Shown: positions 21,844 to 31,033 of the stretch, piece by piece | Layout: each line of letters opens with the position of its first letter | Numbering within the stretch: position 1 is the first letter of the stretch | Assembly (NCBI GenBank): GCA_903842065.1 | Contig: CAIMKZ010000021.1 | Coordinates: 1 to 32,476, forward strand | Direction of reading: 5' to 3' | From: an uncultured Acidobacteriaceae bacterium | GTDB taxonomy: Bacteria; Acidobacteriota; Terriglobia; Terriglobales; Acidobacteriaceae | Length of the DNA stretch: 32,476 bases | Notes under the pieces: generated by a model | The model's input: only the letters and a program-made list of their open reading frames with translations | Database searches by the model: none | What the model was told of the DNA's origin: nothing | Made by a program: the position numbers and the translations under genes

Positions 21844-23685
21844 TCAAAACCGCAGCTTACGCCCCGGATACCACGTCAACTGAATGTTGGTTGTCGTAAC
21901 AGTCTGCGGTCCAGGCAAGTAGATGGGCTGCTTGTAGCGCTCGAGCGAGAAGGTGCCGTTGATTTCAAGATCGGGCCGAATCCGTTTCACAACCTGAAAT
22001 CCGAAGTCGTTTATCGTCGAGCCGTATTGATGCGCGTCATCCGCGGCGATGAAGTCTCTTGCGGTCTTGTGATGCCTGAAGTTCGTCTGGATCCACTCGT
22101 TGCCGCTCAGATGCCAGGTCATCCATGCCTGGCCACCCTTGCCTTCGCGTCCGACCCAATCGCCTAATATCTGGCCCTGGTTGGTATAGCCCTGCCTCTG
22201 CACCGACTCCCAGTACATGAATCCGCCGCCATAGCTGGGGGACACCGGCGGATCGCTATAAGCGGCCTCGGCGCGCACATCCAGACGCGGCAGTCCCGGG
22301 ACATGGGACAGATACAGGCCCGGCCGCCATGATGCCCGCCGTGGCGCATCGATGGGCGAGATATCGTCGTGTACCCAGCCATCCGCGTAGAGAGTGAGCC
22401 AGTTTCTTACAAAGGGCAATCGATAGGAGAAATCAAATGAACCGAAGCGTGCTCCGGGATCCTTGCGGCTATACTTCACCGCGCTGCCAGGTGCCGTGAC
22501 GCTGAAAAAGCTAGTCAGAAATGAGCGCACAGTAATTGGCACATGGCCCTTGCCACCCCAGATCACGGTGCGTTCGAACCCGAACTCAAGATTCGAAGTG
22601 GGTCGAAAGCTGATCTTCTCAGCGTGTATCCAGGGAGCGTTGGGATAGACATGCCCCTTCAGCGATCCAACCAGGAAGTCGTATCGGAATGGCCCGGTCA
22701 ACTTTGACAGCAGCGGCACCCAAAGCGGTTCGACACGGTTGATTTGGAACGAATAGATATTCTCCGCATTGTTGGAGTACGCAGATGCGCCACCCTGACT
22801 CGGCCCGAGCCAGTAGTCCTGCTTGCCAAACGATATCTCATGATTGAGAACCCGTGCGGCAACATAGGCCTCCATGACTCGCCCCTTGGTATTGGTGGCA
22901 ATTGAGCCTGCCGGAATGGTGGCCTGATTATATGGTTGATTTGTAAGGGGATTGATATATGGCATCACGTCGAGCGCCGATAGCGTCTTCGCCAAAGCGG
23001 TCGAGTAGCCTGTGCCGGCGGGGGCGCCCTGAAACTCGCCGCGAGCATAGATCGTAAACCGTCCGCGTGTAGCGTAACCGCTCAGGCCGGAGTAGTTATT
23101 CAGGCCGTTTTGATATGGGCGGCCATAGTCGTTCACTACCGTCGATCCAAGATGGAAGCTATCGCGCAGAGGCGTTCCGCTCATGGCCCTGAAAGTCGAA
23201 TAGGAGGACACGATGCGGGCATATCCCTGGTGGGCAGGGCATGGGCCAGAGAGGTCGTCGGCGAATTCTCGCTGGAGCGACTTAAGCAATGTACGTGCCT
23301 CTGAAGATGCGTCGCCGTCTTCCGCTCCTTCAAGCCGGTCTCGTACTTCGTCGAGCATCCGTCCGATGCTGGCCCGAGGCCATGGCCTCATACCCAAATA
23401 GACACGATCGACATATCCAAGCGCATAGAGACGCCAAACAGCAGAGTAGACCCACGAATCCACGTCCACGTATGGCGAGCCGAGGCTGGAATTCTGGCAG
23501 GGCGACTCGGGAAGGGCGGTGGCACTCTGTGCCGCGGCCGTCGCTGCCATGGAACCGATGACGATGCCGAAAAAGAGAACGCTGCGTTGAGCAACGGCCC
23601 GGCACAGCGAGAATCGGTCCGAGGTGGCACATGCCGCCCCAGGCGTAGATCTGCCAGCGTAGGATTCTGCAACTATTCCGTTCAT
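21844..23685 (-). CDS. Capsule assembly Wzi family outer-membrane protein
   Basis: A 613-aa protein of the Wzi family, outer-membrane beta-barrels that in Klebsiella and E. coli hold group 1 capsule at the surface. A long basic leader precedes the signal segment SVLFFGIVIGSMAATAAAQS (35-54). An N-terminal helical part (YVDVDSWVYSAVWRLYALGY, RASIGRMLDEVRDRLEGAED) fits the family's periplasmic helix bundle. The rest alternates aromatic beta-strands: EISFGKQDYWLGPSQGGASA, LVGSLKGHVYPNAPWIHAEK, ERTVIWGGKGHVPITVRSFL, ending in QLTWYPGRKLRF, with a terminal Phe typical of Bam-folded barrels. AGGAG before the ATG at 23685 decides the start over the ATGs at 23703 and 23706. It lies near the exopolysaccharide genes to the right, consistent with a role in surface retention. 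Confidence 0.88.
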   Translation of the reverse strand: MNGIVAESYAGRSTPGAACATSDRFSLCRAVAQRSVLFFGIVIGSMAATAAAQSATALPESPCQNSSLGSPYVDVDSWVYSAVWRLYALGYVDRVYLGMRPWPRASIGRMLDEVRDRLEGAEDGDASSEARTLLKSLQREFADDLSGPCPAHQGYARIVSSYSTFRAMSGTPLRDSFHLGSTVVNDYGRPYQNGLNNYSGLSGYATRGRFTIYARGEFQGAPAGTGYSTALAKTLSALDVMPYINPLTNQPYNQATIPAGSIATNTKGRVMEAYVAARVLNHEISFGKQDYWLGPSQGGASAYSNNAENIYSFQINRVEPLWVPLLSKLTGPFRYDFLVGSLKGHVYPNAPWIHAEKISFRPTSNLEFGFERTVIWGGKGHVPITVRSFLTSFFSVTAPGSAVKYSRKDPGARFGSFDFSYRLPFVRNWLTLYADGWVHDDISPIDAPRRASWRPGLYLSHVPGLPRLDVRAEAAYSDPPVSPSYGGGFMYWESVQRQGYTNQGQILGDWVGREGKGGQAWMTWHLSGNEWIQTNFRHHKTARDFIAADDAHQYGSTINDFGFQVVKRIRPDLEINGTFSLERYKQPIYLPGPQTVTTTNIQLTWYPGRKLRF

Positions 23686-23972
23686 CGGGCGCTCCTGAAT
23701 CATCATCCAATCGGCTTTTCTGAATTTACAGCCACACTCAATTCGCGGCCAGAAGAGCAGAAAATTCGATTAGATACTGAGCCTCGCACAACTGCTCTGT
23801 TATAGAAAAGATGCGTGCAATGTCGAAAGGGTGCGGCACCCAGGAGCAGCAACTCCACGGGGCGAGAGCCAACCCACTATTATTATGCTCCCAGGCCGCA
23901 AGGAATACACAGCGGACGAACTGAGGTTTCAGGATGCTGCCCGCGCTAGCTATTCAACATTCTGGGCCTTAC

Positions 23973-24587
23973 TTACCTTCTTGCTCCCCGGTTAACCCGA
24001 AAATCGTAGGCGAGGCCCAGCGTTACCCCTTGGGGATTGAGGAAGTGATCGTTAGTCCACATCACCTTCCAGAACTGATATTCGTAATCGGCACGAACCC
24101 AGATATGGCGCCAGGCATGCACATCGACGCCTCCGCCCGGGGCAAAAGTCAACCACTTGTCGGCTTGATACGAAGCCGCGAATTGTGCTCCTTGAATATG
24201 CCTCTGCTCACTGTAGTTCACTAGGATCTTGGCATAGGGACGAAGAACCCGATGATAGGTGCGAGAGTATATCGGCCCACCACCAAAAGTGACGAACGAC
24301 CAGCTAGAACCCTTGGGCTGACCCCAGATCAGTTCCCTGCCTTCGCCCTCGATGCCGATACCTTGCATGATTTTGGGAACGCGGCGAAATGTCCAGTCAG
24401 CCCAAACAGTGGGCCCCTTAAAGTGATTGGGGTAAATCTCCGTGTAGTAATCGGAGATACCGGCACCAACTCTCAGCGGCAGCGATCCTTCCGTGGCGTC
24501 ATAAACCGTCTGCGCAGTAGCATTCCGCACACCCGCCGCCACAAGGAGCAGCAACACGGACTTGAGAACAATTTGAGCCCAATTCAT
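23973..24587 (-). CDS. Small outer-membrane beta-barrel protein, 204 aa
   Basis: A signal peptide is at 1-26 (LKSVLLLLVAAGVRNATAQT). The mature part alternates hydrophobic and polar residues with many Tyr and Trp, as in an eight-stranded barrel: LRVGAGISDYYTEIYPNHF, GPTVWADWTFRRVP, WSFVTFGGGPIYSRTYH, LRPYAKILVNYSEQRH, WVRADYEYQFWK, ending VTLGLAYDFRVNRGARR. It fits the OmpA-like/opacity-type small barrel class often seen in Acidobacteriota, without a peptidoglycan-binding domain. GGGAGG six bases before the ATG at 24587 sets the start. It sits between Wzi and the exopolysaccharide genes, with its own upstream region. Ligand unknown. Confidence 0.78.
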   Translation of the reverse strand: MNWAQIVLKSVLLLLVAAGVRNATAQTVYDATEGSLPLRVGAGISDYYTEIYPNHFKGPTVWADWTFRRVPKIMQGIGIEGEGRELIWGQPKGSSWSFVTFGGGPIYSRTYHRVLRPYAKILVNYSEQRHIQGAQFAASYQADKWLTFAPGGGVDVHAWRHIWVRADYEYQFWKVMWTNDHFLNPQGVTLGLAYDFRVNRGARR

Positions 24588-25260
24588 GAATACCTCCCGA
24601 CCATACACCCATTCGAAAGAGATAATGCCTCAAGGTACCTCTGAACCTCAGAGAATTGCCGATGAGCAGACTTCTCGACAGCTATCCGAGCGCGTCTGCG
24701 CGACCATAGGCAAGTTTCCGGCAGTTCGGGATGTGTATACCCACTCGTGCAGTGCCGAGCTCCCCATTGAACAAGCTACGCGTACTGCCTGACCATCCAG
24801 ACGATGATCCACGCCTGCTTGCGCCGATGATTGGACTAGATCGTGGCAATCCAGAGCACTGCTCCAGCGTGATGTCCTCTTCCCTCACTCTGGCACGACC
24901 TCGGATATCCGATGGTATGCCTTGAGGTGTAGATTTAACACACCACACCGGACCGTATTCAAGACTGAGTTCCACTTTGGCACGTTTTCGGTGGACATGG
25001 TAGTCAATTCGCCAACTTTTAACTCGTCAGATACCTCGATGGCGTCTATTCCCTTGCTCAATGGTCCGCTGCAATACAGGTCCTGACGTAACTGTTCGCA
25101 GACATCGGCCAGATTTCGATAAGATCGTCCCCCACCACATCAGCCCGAAACGGTTGGATTAGTCGTGAGTCTCTCCTCGATCCGGCCGCCGATGAAACCC
25201 CCAACTCGTCTGCGATCCGGAGACTTCCCGCACGAAATGAGACTCAGAATTGAGTTCATC
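24588..25260. other. Intergenic region of about 670 bases, possible gene remnant
   Basis: No convincing gene. On the minus strand an open stretch of about 84 codons runs from 25139 to the TGA at 24885-24887. It translates to peptides such as YRNLADVCEQLRQDLYCSG and GIDAIEVSDELKVGELTT, which look protein-like, but it lacks an ATG near its start. It could be the decayed end of a gene related to the adjacent cluster or chance. This region also has to carry the promoter for the small beta-barrel gene. Confidence 0.4.
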
Positions 25261-26358
25261 CTATGATCCCAGATCAAGAGAAGCAGCACTGCCATCCCGA
25301 TGAGGTGGAAAGAAAGTTGAGGTTAGGTCGGCTTCAAGATCAGCGATGCGACCCACGCTCTGGCACAGCGAAGCATAGCGTGATTCATTGGGAATCATTC
25401 TGTAGGTCTGGAATTTCCGCCTGAGGGGCGAAAAGCCCGCCTTGAACTGGAAGAGGCTGTCAGATCGGGCTCCTGCACCGCCCCCCAAGTGTAGAACTGC
25501 ACACCCTTTACGATTTCCCCAAAGGCGCATGAAATGAATCACATATTTCATGGCGCCATATTTTCGATACTCCTGACAACTGCCGCCTAGATAATATTGA
25601 ATGATATCTCCGACTTCAGTAAACAGTCCGCCTGCTACAATTTTGCCGTCTGGTGATAACGCGCAGCATAAGTGTAGGGAGTCACCCAAAGAGGCTCGCA
25701 GAGAGGCGAAATACTTTGAATCAAATAGATAGTACTGGTCCGCTTCTACTCGAATCATGGTTTCGCGATAGATGCGGATAAACTCATCGTATTGTGACCA
25801 ATCGTCGATGGAGATTGCGAATTTCATCTTCTCCAAGCGCTTAATGTCGTATAGATGACCGCTCCTCGTTTCGTGGAGTGTCTCTTCTTCCTGCAGCATC
25901 AGATCGCATATAACGGTCTCACCATGAGTCACTATTCGCGACATTGGACTATGAAGCGGCAGCCTCGACTCTAGCAGCGGGTGCATGCGCAGAAATACTG
26001 AACAGGCGCCTGCTTTATCTGATTCCTGACGAAAGAGCTCCACGAACGAGGCAATTAGTTCCGTGTCATCCGGGCAAGAAAAAACAGGTGCGGGATAACC
26101 ATAAGGCGACGCGAAGTCACACCAGAAGTCTGGCAACTGCAACTGTATTGGCAACTTCTTGATAAGCAGCGGAATTAAGCACACTTCGCCTGACAACTCC
26201 GCGTAGAAGGCAGCAGGCTGAGTATCCCTCTCCCATTCTGATGCCGATGCGACATAACCAGGCAAGTGGTAAATATCGTGCTTCACGCGCCCAAGGGCCG
26301 CGAGCCACCGAGGATCGTCAGGGCTGAGGATTGCTGCAATGTGTGGTGTCGTTTGCAT
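25261..26358 (-). CDS. FemAB/GNAT-like peptidyl or acyl transferase of the polysaccharide cluster
   Basis: A 365-aa cytoplasmic protein of the FemAB/BioF2-like acetyltransferase (GNAT fold) group that accompanies exopolysaccharide loci. The N-terminal half carries the aromatic LPGYVASASEW and DFASPYGYPAP segments; the C-terminal GNAT half contains YDIKRLEKMKFAISIDD, SPDGKIVAGGLFTEVGDIIQ, YGAMKYVIHFMRLWGNRKG and the conserved LGGGAGARSDSLFQFKAGF. Family members transfer an amino acid or acyl group to a sugar or lipid-linked precursor; which one cannot be told here. It is the last gene of the leftward cluster, 186 bases after the upstream sugar transferase. No strong ribosome-binding site is seen before the ATG at 26358. 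Confidence 0.8.
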   Translation of the reverse strand: MQTTPHIAAILSPDDPRWLAALGRVKHDIYHLPGYVASASEWERDTQPAAFYAELSGEVCLIPLLIKKLPIQLQLPDFWCDFASPYGYPAPVFSCPDDTELIASFVELFRQESDKAGACSVFLRMHPLLESRLPLHSPMSRIVTHGETVICDLMLQEEETLHETRSGHLYDIKRLEKMKFAISIDDWSQYDEFIRIYRETMIRVEADQYYLFDSKYFASLRASLGDSLHLCCALSPDGKIVAGGLFTEVGDIIQYYLGGSCQEYRKYGAMKYVIHFMRLWGNRKGCAVLHLGGGAGARSDSLFQFKAGFSPLRRKFQTYRMIPNESRYASLCQSVGRIADLEADLTSTFFPPHRDGSAASLDLGS

Positions 26359-26544
26359 TTTGCTAGAAATCTTGCTGCCTTCCCCTACTTCTACCTCTGT
26401 ATTACCTGTTCCAATGACATACGAATGCTACTTCGATAAAGCCGCAATAATTTATTCAGTTGTCAGTATCTCGGATCTTCTTTGAGTAATAGAGCATGCA
26501 ACGCGGTACAACCTAAAACGCGTTACTATTTGGAATTCTATACA

Positions 26545-27246
26545 CTATAAGCCATTTGTTCCACGAAAACGGCCGAGCTTTTCAACCGCCCCTATACCTC
26601 CGTCACCCCTGAATATTACTACTATTGTTTGAATAATTATCCTGCAGTCCAGCAGCACGCTGCAGTGATCAACATAGAATATGTCCAGTTGCAAGCGCCT
26701 CCCCCAGGTAGTTTCATTACGCCCGGTGATTTGAGCAAGACCGGTGATGCCGGGCCGAACTGAATGACGGCGGCGTTCCTCTTCCGAATAAAAGGGAAGG
26801 TACTCAACCAAGAGTGGGCGTGGACCCACCAAGCTCATTTTCCCGGTTAAGACAAGCCACAGTTCGGGTAGTTCGTCCAGACTGGTTGCCCGCAATAACT
26901 TTCCAAACCATGTAACTCGCTCGGTATCCGGAAGCGGGCCACCATTCCGGTCACAAGTATCGGCCATAGTACGAAACTTGAGCATTACAAAAGTCTGCTC
27001 ACCGAGCCCAGGCCTTGGCTGTCGAAACAAGACAGGACTTCCCATATTCATCCGTACAGCTATAGCAATTACCACATAGACAGGCGAGAGAAGCAGAAGT
27101 CCCAGCGCACTGAGAATTATATCCATAAGCCGCTTGCCATACGATTTGTATATTCCGGATGACGGCGCTACCGTTCGCTCCGTTTCCAGCTGAATCATTC
27201 TAATCCCTTTCTGATCGACTGACTGACTGCTGTCATTGCTTGCCAT
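26545..27246 (-). CDS. Bacterial sugar transferase (monotopic phosphoglycosyl transferase) 1
   Basis: A 233-aa enzyme of the PglC/WcaJ/WbaP catalytic core type, which moves a sugar-1-phosphate from a UDP-sugar to undecaprenyl phosphate, the first step of repeat-unit assembly. A re-entrant hydrophobic helix lies at about 39-64 (RLMDIILSALGLLLLSPVYV). Family motifs follow: VLFRQPRPGLGEQTFVMLKF, RTMAD, the catalytic Asp-Glu pair in SLDELPELW (124-125), SLVGPRPLLVEY and RPGITGLAQI. The length shows the short PglC-like form without the extra membrane domain of WcaJ. Its start overlaps the end of the GT4 gene by 14 bases, pointing to translational coupling; an ATG at residue 17 preceded by AAGGGA is a possible alternative. 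Confidence 0.93.
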   Translation of the reverse strand: MASNDSSQSVDQKGIRMIQLETERTVAPSSGIYKSYGKRLMDIILSALGLLLLSPVYVVIAIAVRMNMGSPVLFRQPRPGLGEQTFVMLKFRTMADTCDRNGGPLPDTERVTWFGKLLRATSLDELPELWLVLTGKMSLVGPRPLLVEYLPFYSEEERRRHSVRPGITGLAQITGRNETTWGRRLQLDIFYVDHCSVLLDCRIIIQTIVVIFRGDGGIGAVEKLGRFRGTNGL

Positions 27247-28543
27247 TCACTGCATATTGACGCGCGTCTGACATCACGACATCTGCCTGCATTGTCAGCT
27301 TCTCTAGATGCTCGGCCATGCGACCATACACAGTATCGGCTATAAATTCGTGTTTATATGCGGACATTGCCCGTTCTGACATCTCGCCTAGAGATCCGCG
27401 ATTCGCTTCTAGCATCTGAATCACATTTGCAAGAGCGGATGCATCTTTGTTCGGATAAGTAATTCCGCATTTTTTAGCATCGAGGTATTCCGAGGCTACG
27501 CCTCTTATACTTGATATGACAGGTAGTCCGGCGGAAAGATACTCAATAATCTTATTTGGAAAGGATCGGCAAAAGTCAAATGAGCTTTCATAGGGTATGA
27601 TACCTGCCCCAGCGCACTGCATTAGTGTCCATGCTTGCGCCTTGTTGATCCACCCGGGGAAGACAATGTTCGAGGCTCCTGCTGCTCGCTTCTGGAAATA
27701 CGACATCTTGTCGCCGTCACCAGCCAGGACAATACGCACTGGTATGTCCCGATCTTGCAAGATTTCTGCTGCCTTGATTACCGACTTGAACTCTTCCAGG
27801 TTTCTGCCGCCGAGTACTCCAACATAAGCAATGAGAAGCTCATCCATCTCTGGTCTGATGCCATACTTGCCCCAAAACGCCAGTGACTCTTCCTGCTCGT
27901 GCAAAGTTGGAGGCTGGTGAGTTGCCCCAAGGGGGAAATGCTGGTCCATCTCCGACCGCGGCCGGTTAGCATGGGCAAGTCCCCAGTCTACAAAGGCGTC
28001 CGTTACTCCAACGATTGCCGCTGCACCGGAGCAAGCGGAACGTAGTTGTCTGTACTGGCCTGTAAGGCATATTCGGGCCAATGGCCTCAAAACGCGTGGA
28101 GCCAGCTGTGCAATGGCCTCCGGCCAGAGGTCCCGTATATCGAGCACGACCGGGATAGAATGATGTCTTCCATATTCAACCGCAGACGCACACAGGTCTG
28201 GTGTTGGAAGTGAACTTACGATGATGTCAGGCTGCTCGATCAGTTTAGCCTGCAGAGCAAACTTGCGCGCAACGGTAGTCTCGCTCCTGATACGAGCCAA
28301 GCTTACATTGCGGCGATATAGCGGTGTGGCCAGAATGCGGATTTCGTAGCCCGGATGCACTTCTACAACTCTGTCCGCCAGACACCTCTGCTGCTTTTGC
28401 TGATGGTTTACGCTGGAGGTCCACCAAGTCACTCGATGTTCACGCTGAATCAGCGCATTCGCCAGGAGCCCGTTTCGATTCAGATGAATACCAACAGAGT
28501 CTGTTGGTAGAGGCTCGCCGACTTTGATCAACCATACGTTCAT
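27233..28543 (-). CDS. Family 4 glycosyltransferase (GT-B fold)
   Basis: A 436-aa cytoplasmic glycosyltransferase. The N-terminal half has the acceptor-side opening VGIHLNRNGLLANALIQREH, RVTWW and the conserved IVVSSLPTPDLCASA and VVLDIRDLWPEAI segments of WbuB-like GT4 enzymes. The donor-binding half starts at about 240 (LLIAYVGVLGGRNLEEFKSV) and holds VRIVLAGDGDKM, NIVFPGWINKAQ and the E-x7-E type segment ESSFDFCRSFPNKIIEYLSA, followed by GLPVISS. Donor and acceptor are unknown. AAGG lies eight bases before the ATG at 28543. It is coupled to the downstream sugar transferase and stands 18 bases after the WbqC gene, so it sits within one operon. Confidence 0.9.
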   Translation of the reverse strand: MNVWLIKVGEPLPTDSVGIHLNRNGLLANALIQREHRVTWWTSSVNHQQKQQRCLADRVVEVHPGYEIRILATPLYRRNVSLARIRSETTVARKFALQAKLIEQPDIIVSSLPTPDLCASAVEYGRHHSIPVVLDIRDLWPEAIAQLAPRVLRPLARICLTGQYRQLRSACSGAAAIVGVTDAFVDWGLAHANRPRSEMDQHFPLGATHQPPTLHEQEESLAFWGKYGIRPEMDELLIAYVGVLGGRNLEEFKSVIKAAEILQDRDIPVRIVLAGDGDKMSYFQKRAAGASNIVFPGWINKAQAWTLMQCAGAGIIPYESSFDFCRSFPNKIIEYLSAGLPVISSIRGVASEYLDAKKCGITYPNKDASALANVIQMLEANRGSLGEMSERAMSAYKHEFIADTVYGRMAEHLEKLTMQADVVMSDARQYAVNGKQ

Positions 28544-28561
28544 TGACTGCCTTGTATCAGA

Positions 28562-29236
28562 TCAGTAATTGAGATGTGACACAGCGTTTCTTCCCATATG
28601 AAAAAGAGCGTCGAGAATGCTTAGCCCAGGTTGTTGAATGCCTGAGATATGCTCATAAGGCAGTGGGTGATACTCACGAACATCCAATGCTATCGAAGCT
28701 TCTGCGAACTTCCGTGGATCCTGGTAATTGGCGCCGCCTTTTCCGGATAAATAAGTGGTGCCACCAAGTGTCTTGGTTATCGCTATCAGACGGTCATCGC
28801 TTAGACCGCTTACGCTCAGTTCGCTTGAGCGCACCATGCGTGTTTCCAGTCCCAGGTAGGAACAAATCGTCTGAATCAACCTTATGTTGAATTCCGCCAG
28901 AGATGTAGACGGCTCTGCATATAACGGCGCCAGCAGGGCAAGTATCTCCTTGCCATATCGCGACTTCGAGTATGCACATCGAAGCGTTGTGAAATGCTTT
29001 GTAGTCCATTCACCGCCTGCGCAGTGAACATCATGAATTTGTTCGCCAAGTTTATATGTTGTCGGTACCGATAGCCAACGAACCTGTCCTGCATTCCAGA
29101 TTCGTGTTCTAGATACATAGCTCTGACCGCCAGGCATTTGCGCGTCATCCAATAATACAAACACATCCGCCATCCGCAGTTTTGTGAAATATCCGCACCA
29201 CGGAGCATAATTCGGTTGGTGTATGGCGACTCGCAT
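28562..29236 (-). CDS. WbqC family protein
   Basis: A 224-aa protein of the WbqC-like family (Pfam name from memory), often found in O-antigen and exopolysaccharide loci and predicted to act in amino-sugar modification. The signature start MRVAIHQPNYAPWCGYFTKL is present, then DVFVLLDDAQMPGGQSYVSR, RWLSVPTT and, near the end, TTYLSGKGGANYQDP and EYHPLPYEH. The reaction is not established in general. It is 16 bases downstream of the PIG-L gene; a frequent pairing in such clusters suggests the two act on the same N-acylated sugar. Confidence 0.9.
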   Translation of the reverse strand: MRVAIHQPNYAPWCGYFTKLRMADVFVLLDDAQMPGGQSYVSRTRIWNAGQVRWLSVPTTYKLGEQIHDVHCAGGEWTTKHFTTLRCAYSKSRYGKEILALLAPLYAEPSTSLAEFNIRLIQTICSYLGLETRMVRSSELSVSGLSDDRLIAITKTLGGTTYLSGKGGANYQDPRKFAEASIALDVREYHPLPYEHISGIQQPGLSILDALFHMGRNAVSHLNY

Positions 29237-29252
29237 CTGAGCTTAACCGGTC

Positions 29253-29930
29253 CTAGCAAATAGTGCTTGAATTAAGTGGTAATACGATCCGGATACATTC
29301 GAATACTTCTGCAAACTCTACCCCCACCTGCGTACCACGGACACGGGCAAGACTTTGAATAAACTCCGGGGCTGAATACGGGCGCATACGTTGGGACTCG
29401 TAGCACCGCAAGGCAGAGATTTTTGCGGCAACATGACGTGAACTCAGTACGTTAAAGATTGCCGTATCAAAAGTCACATTGTTCCAAGGCAATTCGTAAC
29501 CGAGTATTGAGATGCCCTTAAACGCCCTGAAGCCTTCAGCTGATATCACCTGATGATCCTGATGAGTATCGTGCCTGGAAGGCAGGAATACGAGGTGAGG
29601 ATCGAAGTCTCGTCTCAGGCCGAGCATGTCGTCAAGGATTTGCTGCCGGTACTCTCCAAATCTACGCACCGAGTAGCCATAAATCACAAGGTCGTCAGCT
29701 GGAATGCCTAATTGTTTTGTTGCTACCTGCGCCTCAATGCGCAGAGTGTCATCAGCGGCGCCCTTGGGAAGAGATGCTTCGGCTGCAGAAAATGCGGCAT
29801 ATTTGACGCGACAACCTTGCTCGATCGCCCTGCTGATTGTACCTCCGCAACCGAACTCGCCGTCATCCGTGTGCGGGGCAATTACGAGAATGCGCTTATT
29901 TGTCAATTCCATATTCTTGTCCAGATACAT
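29253..29930 (-). CDS. PIG-L family N-deacetylase
   Basis: A 225-aa zinc-dependent deacetylase of the PIG-L/LmbE family, which removes acetyl groups from N-acetylated sugars. The metal-binding motif near the N-terminus is APHTDDGEFGCGGT, a variant of the usual PHPDDE with an inserted Gly (PHTDDGE). The second site is LPSRHDTHQDHQ. Cytoplasmic, no signal peptide. The frame has two candidate starts, 29930 (MYLDKNMELTNKR) and 29912 (MELTNKR); neither has a strong ribosome-binding site. It would supply a free amine on a sugar that WbqC or the FemAB-like enzyme could further modify; this is inference from context. Confidence 0.9.
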   Translation of the reverse strand: MYLDKNMELTNKRILVIAPHTDDGEFGCGGTISRAIEQGCRVKYAAFSAAEASLPKGAADDTLRIEAQVATKQLGIPADDLVIYGYSVRRFGEYRQQILDDMLGLRRDFDPHLVFLPSRHDTHQDHQVISAEGFRAFKGISILGYELPWNNVTFDTAIFNVLSSRHVAAKISALRCYESQRMRPYSAPEFIQSLARVRGTQVGVEFAEVFECIRIVLPLNSSTIC

Positions 29931-30106
29931 TAGCCGGTTGAGTTGAGCTACCTAGAGTTTGCAACTATGACACTCACGCGATGCACTGCCAGCCGCACTT
30001 ACGAAGACCGTGACTCCATTCGATCCGCTAAACAACATAGTACATCTGCTATCCACTACCTGGTACGTAATCCAGCAATATATATTCAGCAGACAGATAG
30101 GTTCAA

Positions 30107-30865
30107 TCATTCAGCTGCATTGCTGCCCCCGTTAGGTAGCGCAGATCTAGGTGCGTCTCTCTCTGTCCGCGCCCTACTAGTCAATGGCTGTTCCATGTTC
30201 GATGCGAACTCCTTTAGAAGCGCCTCAACTCTCTTGACGCGCAGACTTCTCCAGATAATTCGTGCAAGGGTACATACAAGAATGGATATATCTGTTTTGA
30301 ATGATAGTTCGTCCAAGTACTTTAGCTGAAACGCTGTTTTCACGGGCAATATTCTCACTTGATACTCTTCGTTGGGGTCGTCGCTCCCATACAGTACTGC
30401 GCCTTCGTCCGTGTTCCATAACGTAGCCCAGTCAGTCAGCCCAGGCCGTATTCGATCAACCACTTCCAGATAGCCCTTAGAAAGAGCTGCGCACTCCCAG
30501 ACTTCCGGCCTTGGGCCTACCAGGCCCATATCTCCGATTAGTACATTTACCAGCTGCGGCAGCTCGTCAAGTTTTGACTTGCGTAAGTATTTACCGAGCG
30601 GAGTGATCCGACTATCATCATCTGCGGTTGCATATATTCCAGTAATTTCTGCTCCGCGAATCATGGTTCTGAACTTATACATATAAAATGATTTGCTACC
30701 TCGGCCAACTCTCAGACCACGATACAGAATGGGGCGGCTCGAGCTGCCCCAAAGCGCAACGGCGATTACCGCCAACACCGGCGCCAGAATAATTAGTCCT
30801 AAACATGAGGCAAGGATATCGAATAAGCGCTTTCCACTGGCTTCATAGACTCGTGTCATTTTCAT
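30107..30865 (-). CDS. Bacterial sugar transferase (monotopic phosphoglycosyl transferase) 2
   Basis: A 252-aa second PglC-type enzyme. Hydrophobic re-entrant helix at about 14-38 (LFDILASCLGLIILAPVLAV), then PILYRGLRVGRGSKSFYMYK, FRTMIRGAE, the catalytic Asp-Glu pair in SKLDELPQLV (100-101), MGLVGPRPEVWE and RIRPGLTDWATL. The end is different from the first copy: after about residue 215 there is a polar, Arg-rich tail (RVKRVEALLKEFASNMEQPL). Identity to the first copy is low beyond the motifs, so this is not a recent duplication. Two initiators in one cluster could start two glycans or prefer different sugars. The gap of 176 bases to the PIG-L gene is larger than elsewhere in the cluster, so a second promoter is possible. 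Confidence 0.92.
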   Translation of the reverse strand: MKMTRVYEASGKRLFDILASCLGLIILAPVLAVIAVALWGSSSRPILYRGLRVGRGSKSFYMYKFRTMIRGAEITGIYATADDDSRITPLGKYLRKSKLDELPQLVNVLIGDMGLVGPRPEVWECAALSKGYLEVVDRIRPGLTDWATLWNTDEGAVLYGSDDPNEEYQVRILPVKTAFQLKYLDELSFKTDISILVCTLARIIWRSLRVKRVEALLKEFASNMEQPLTSRARTERDAPRSALPNGGSNAAE

Positions 30866-31033
30866 CTCTCGAATACTACCTCGACATTTTCTTATGAAGA
30901 TCTATATGCCCAACTATTTTGAAATATTATGAGTTTTTTGCTTGCCGTACTTTCAGGGTATTGACTATATCTACTTATTTGTTTAGAAGCTAGTGACTTA
31001 TACTGCTACGGCGCTGCAGACGAGCCACCTACT

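Noticed and set aside
24682..24975. 97-codon minus-strand open frame in the boundary region
   Set aside because: The sequence is Ser/Gly/Arg-rich without a ribosome-binding site and overlaps the more protein-like frame ending at 24885.
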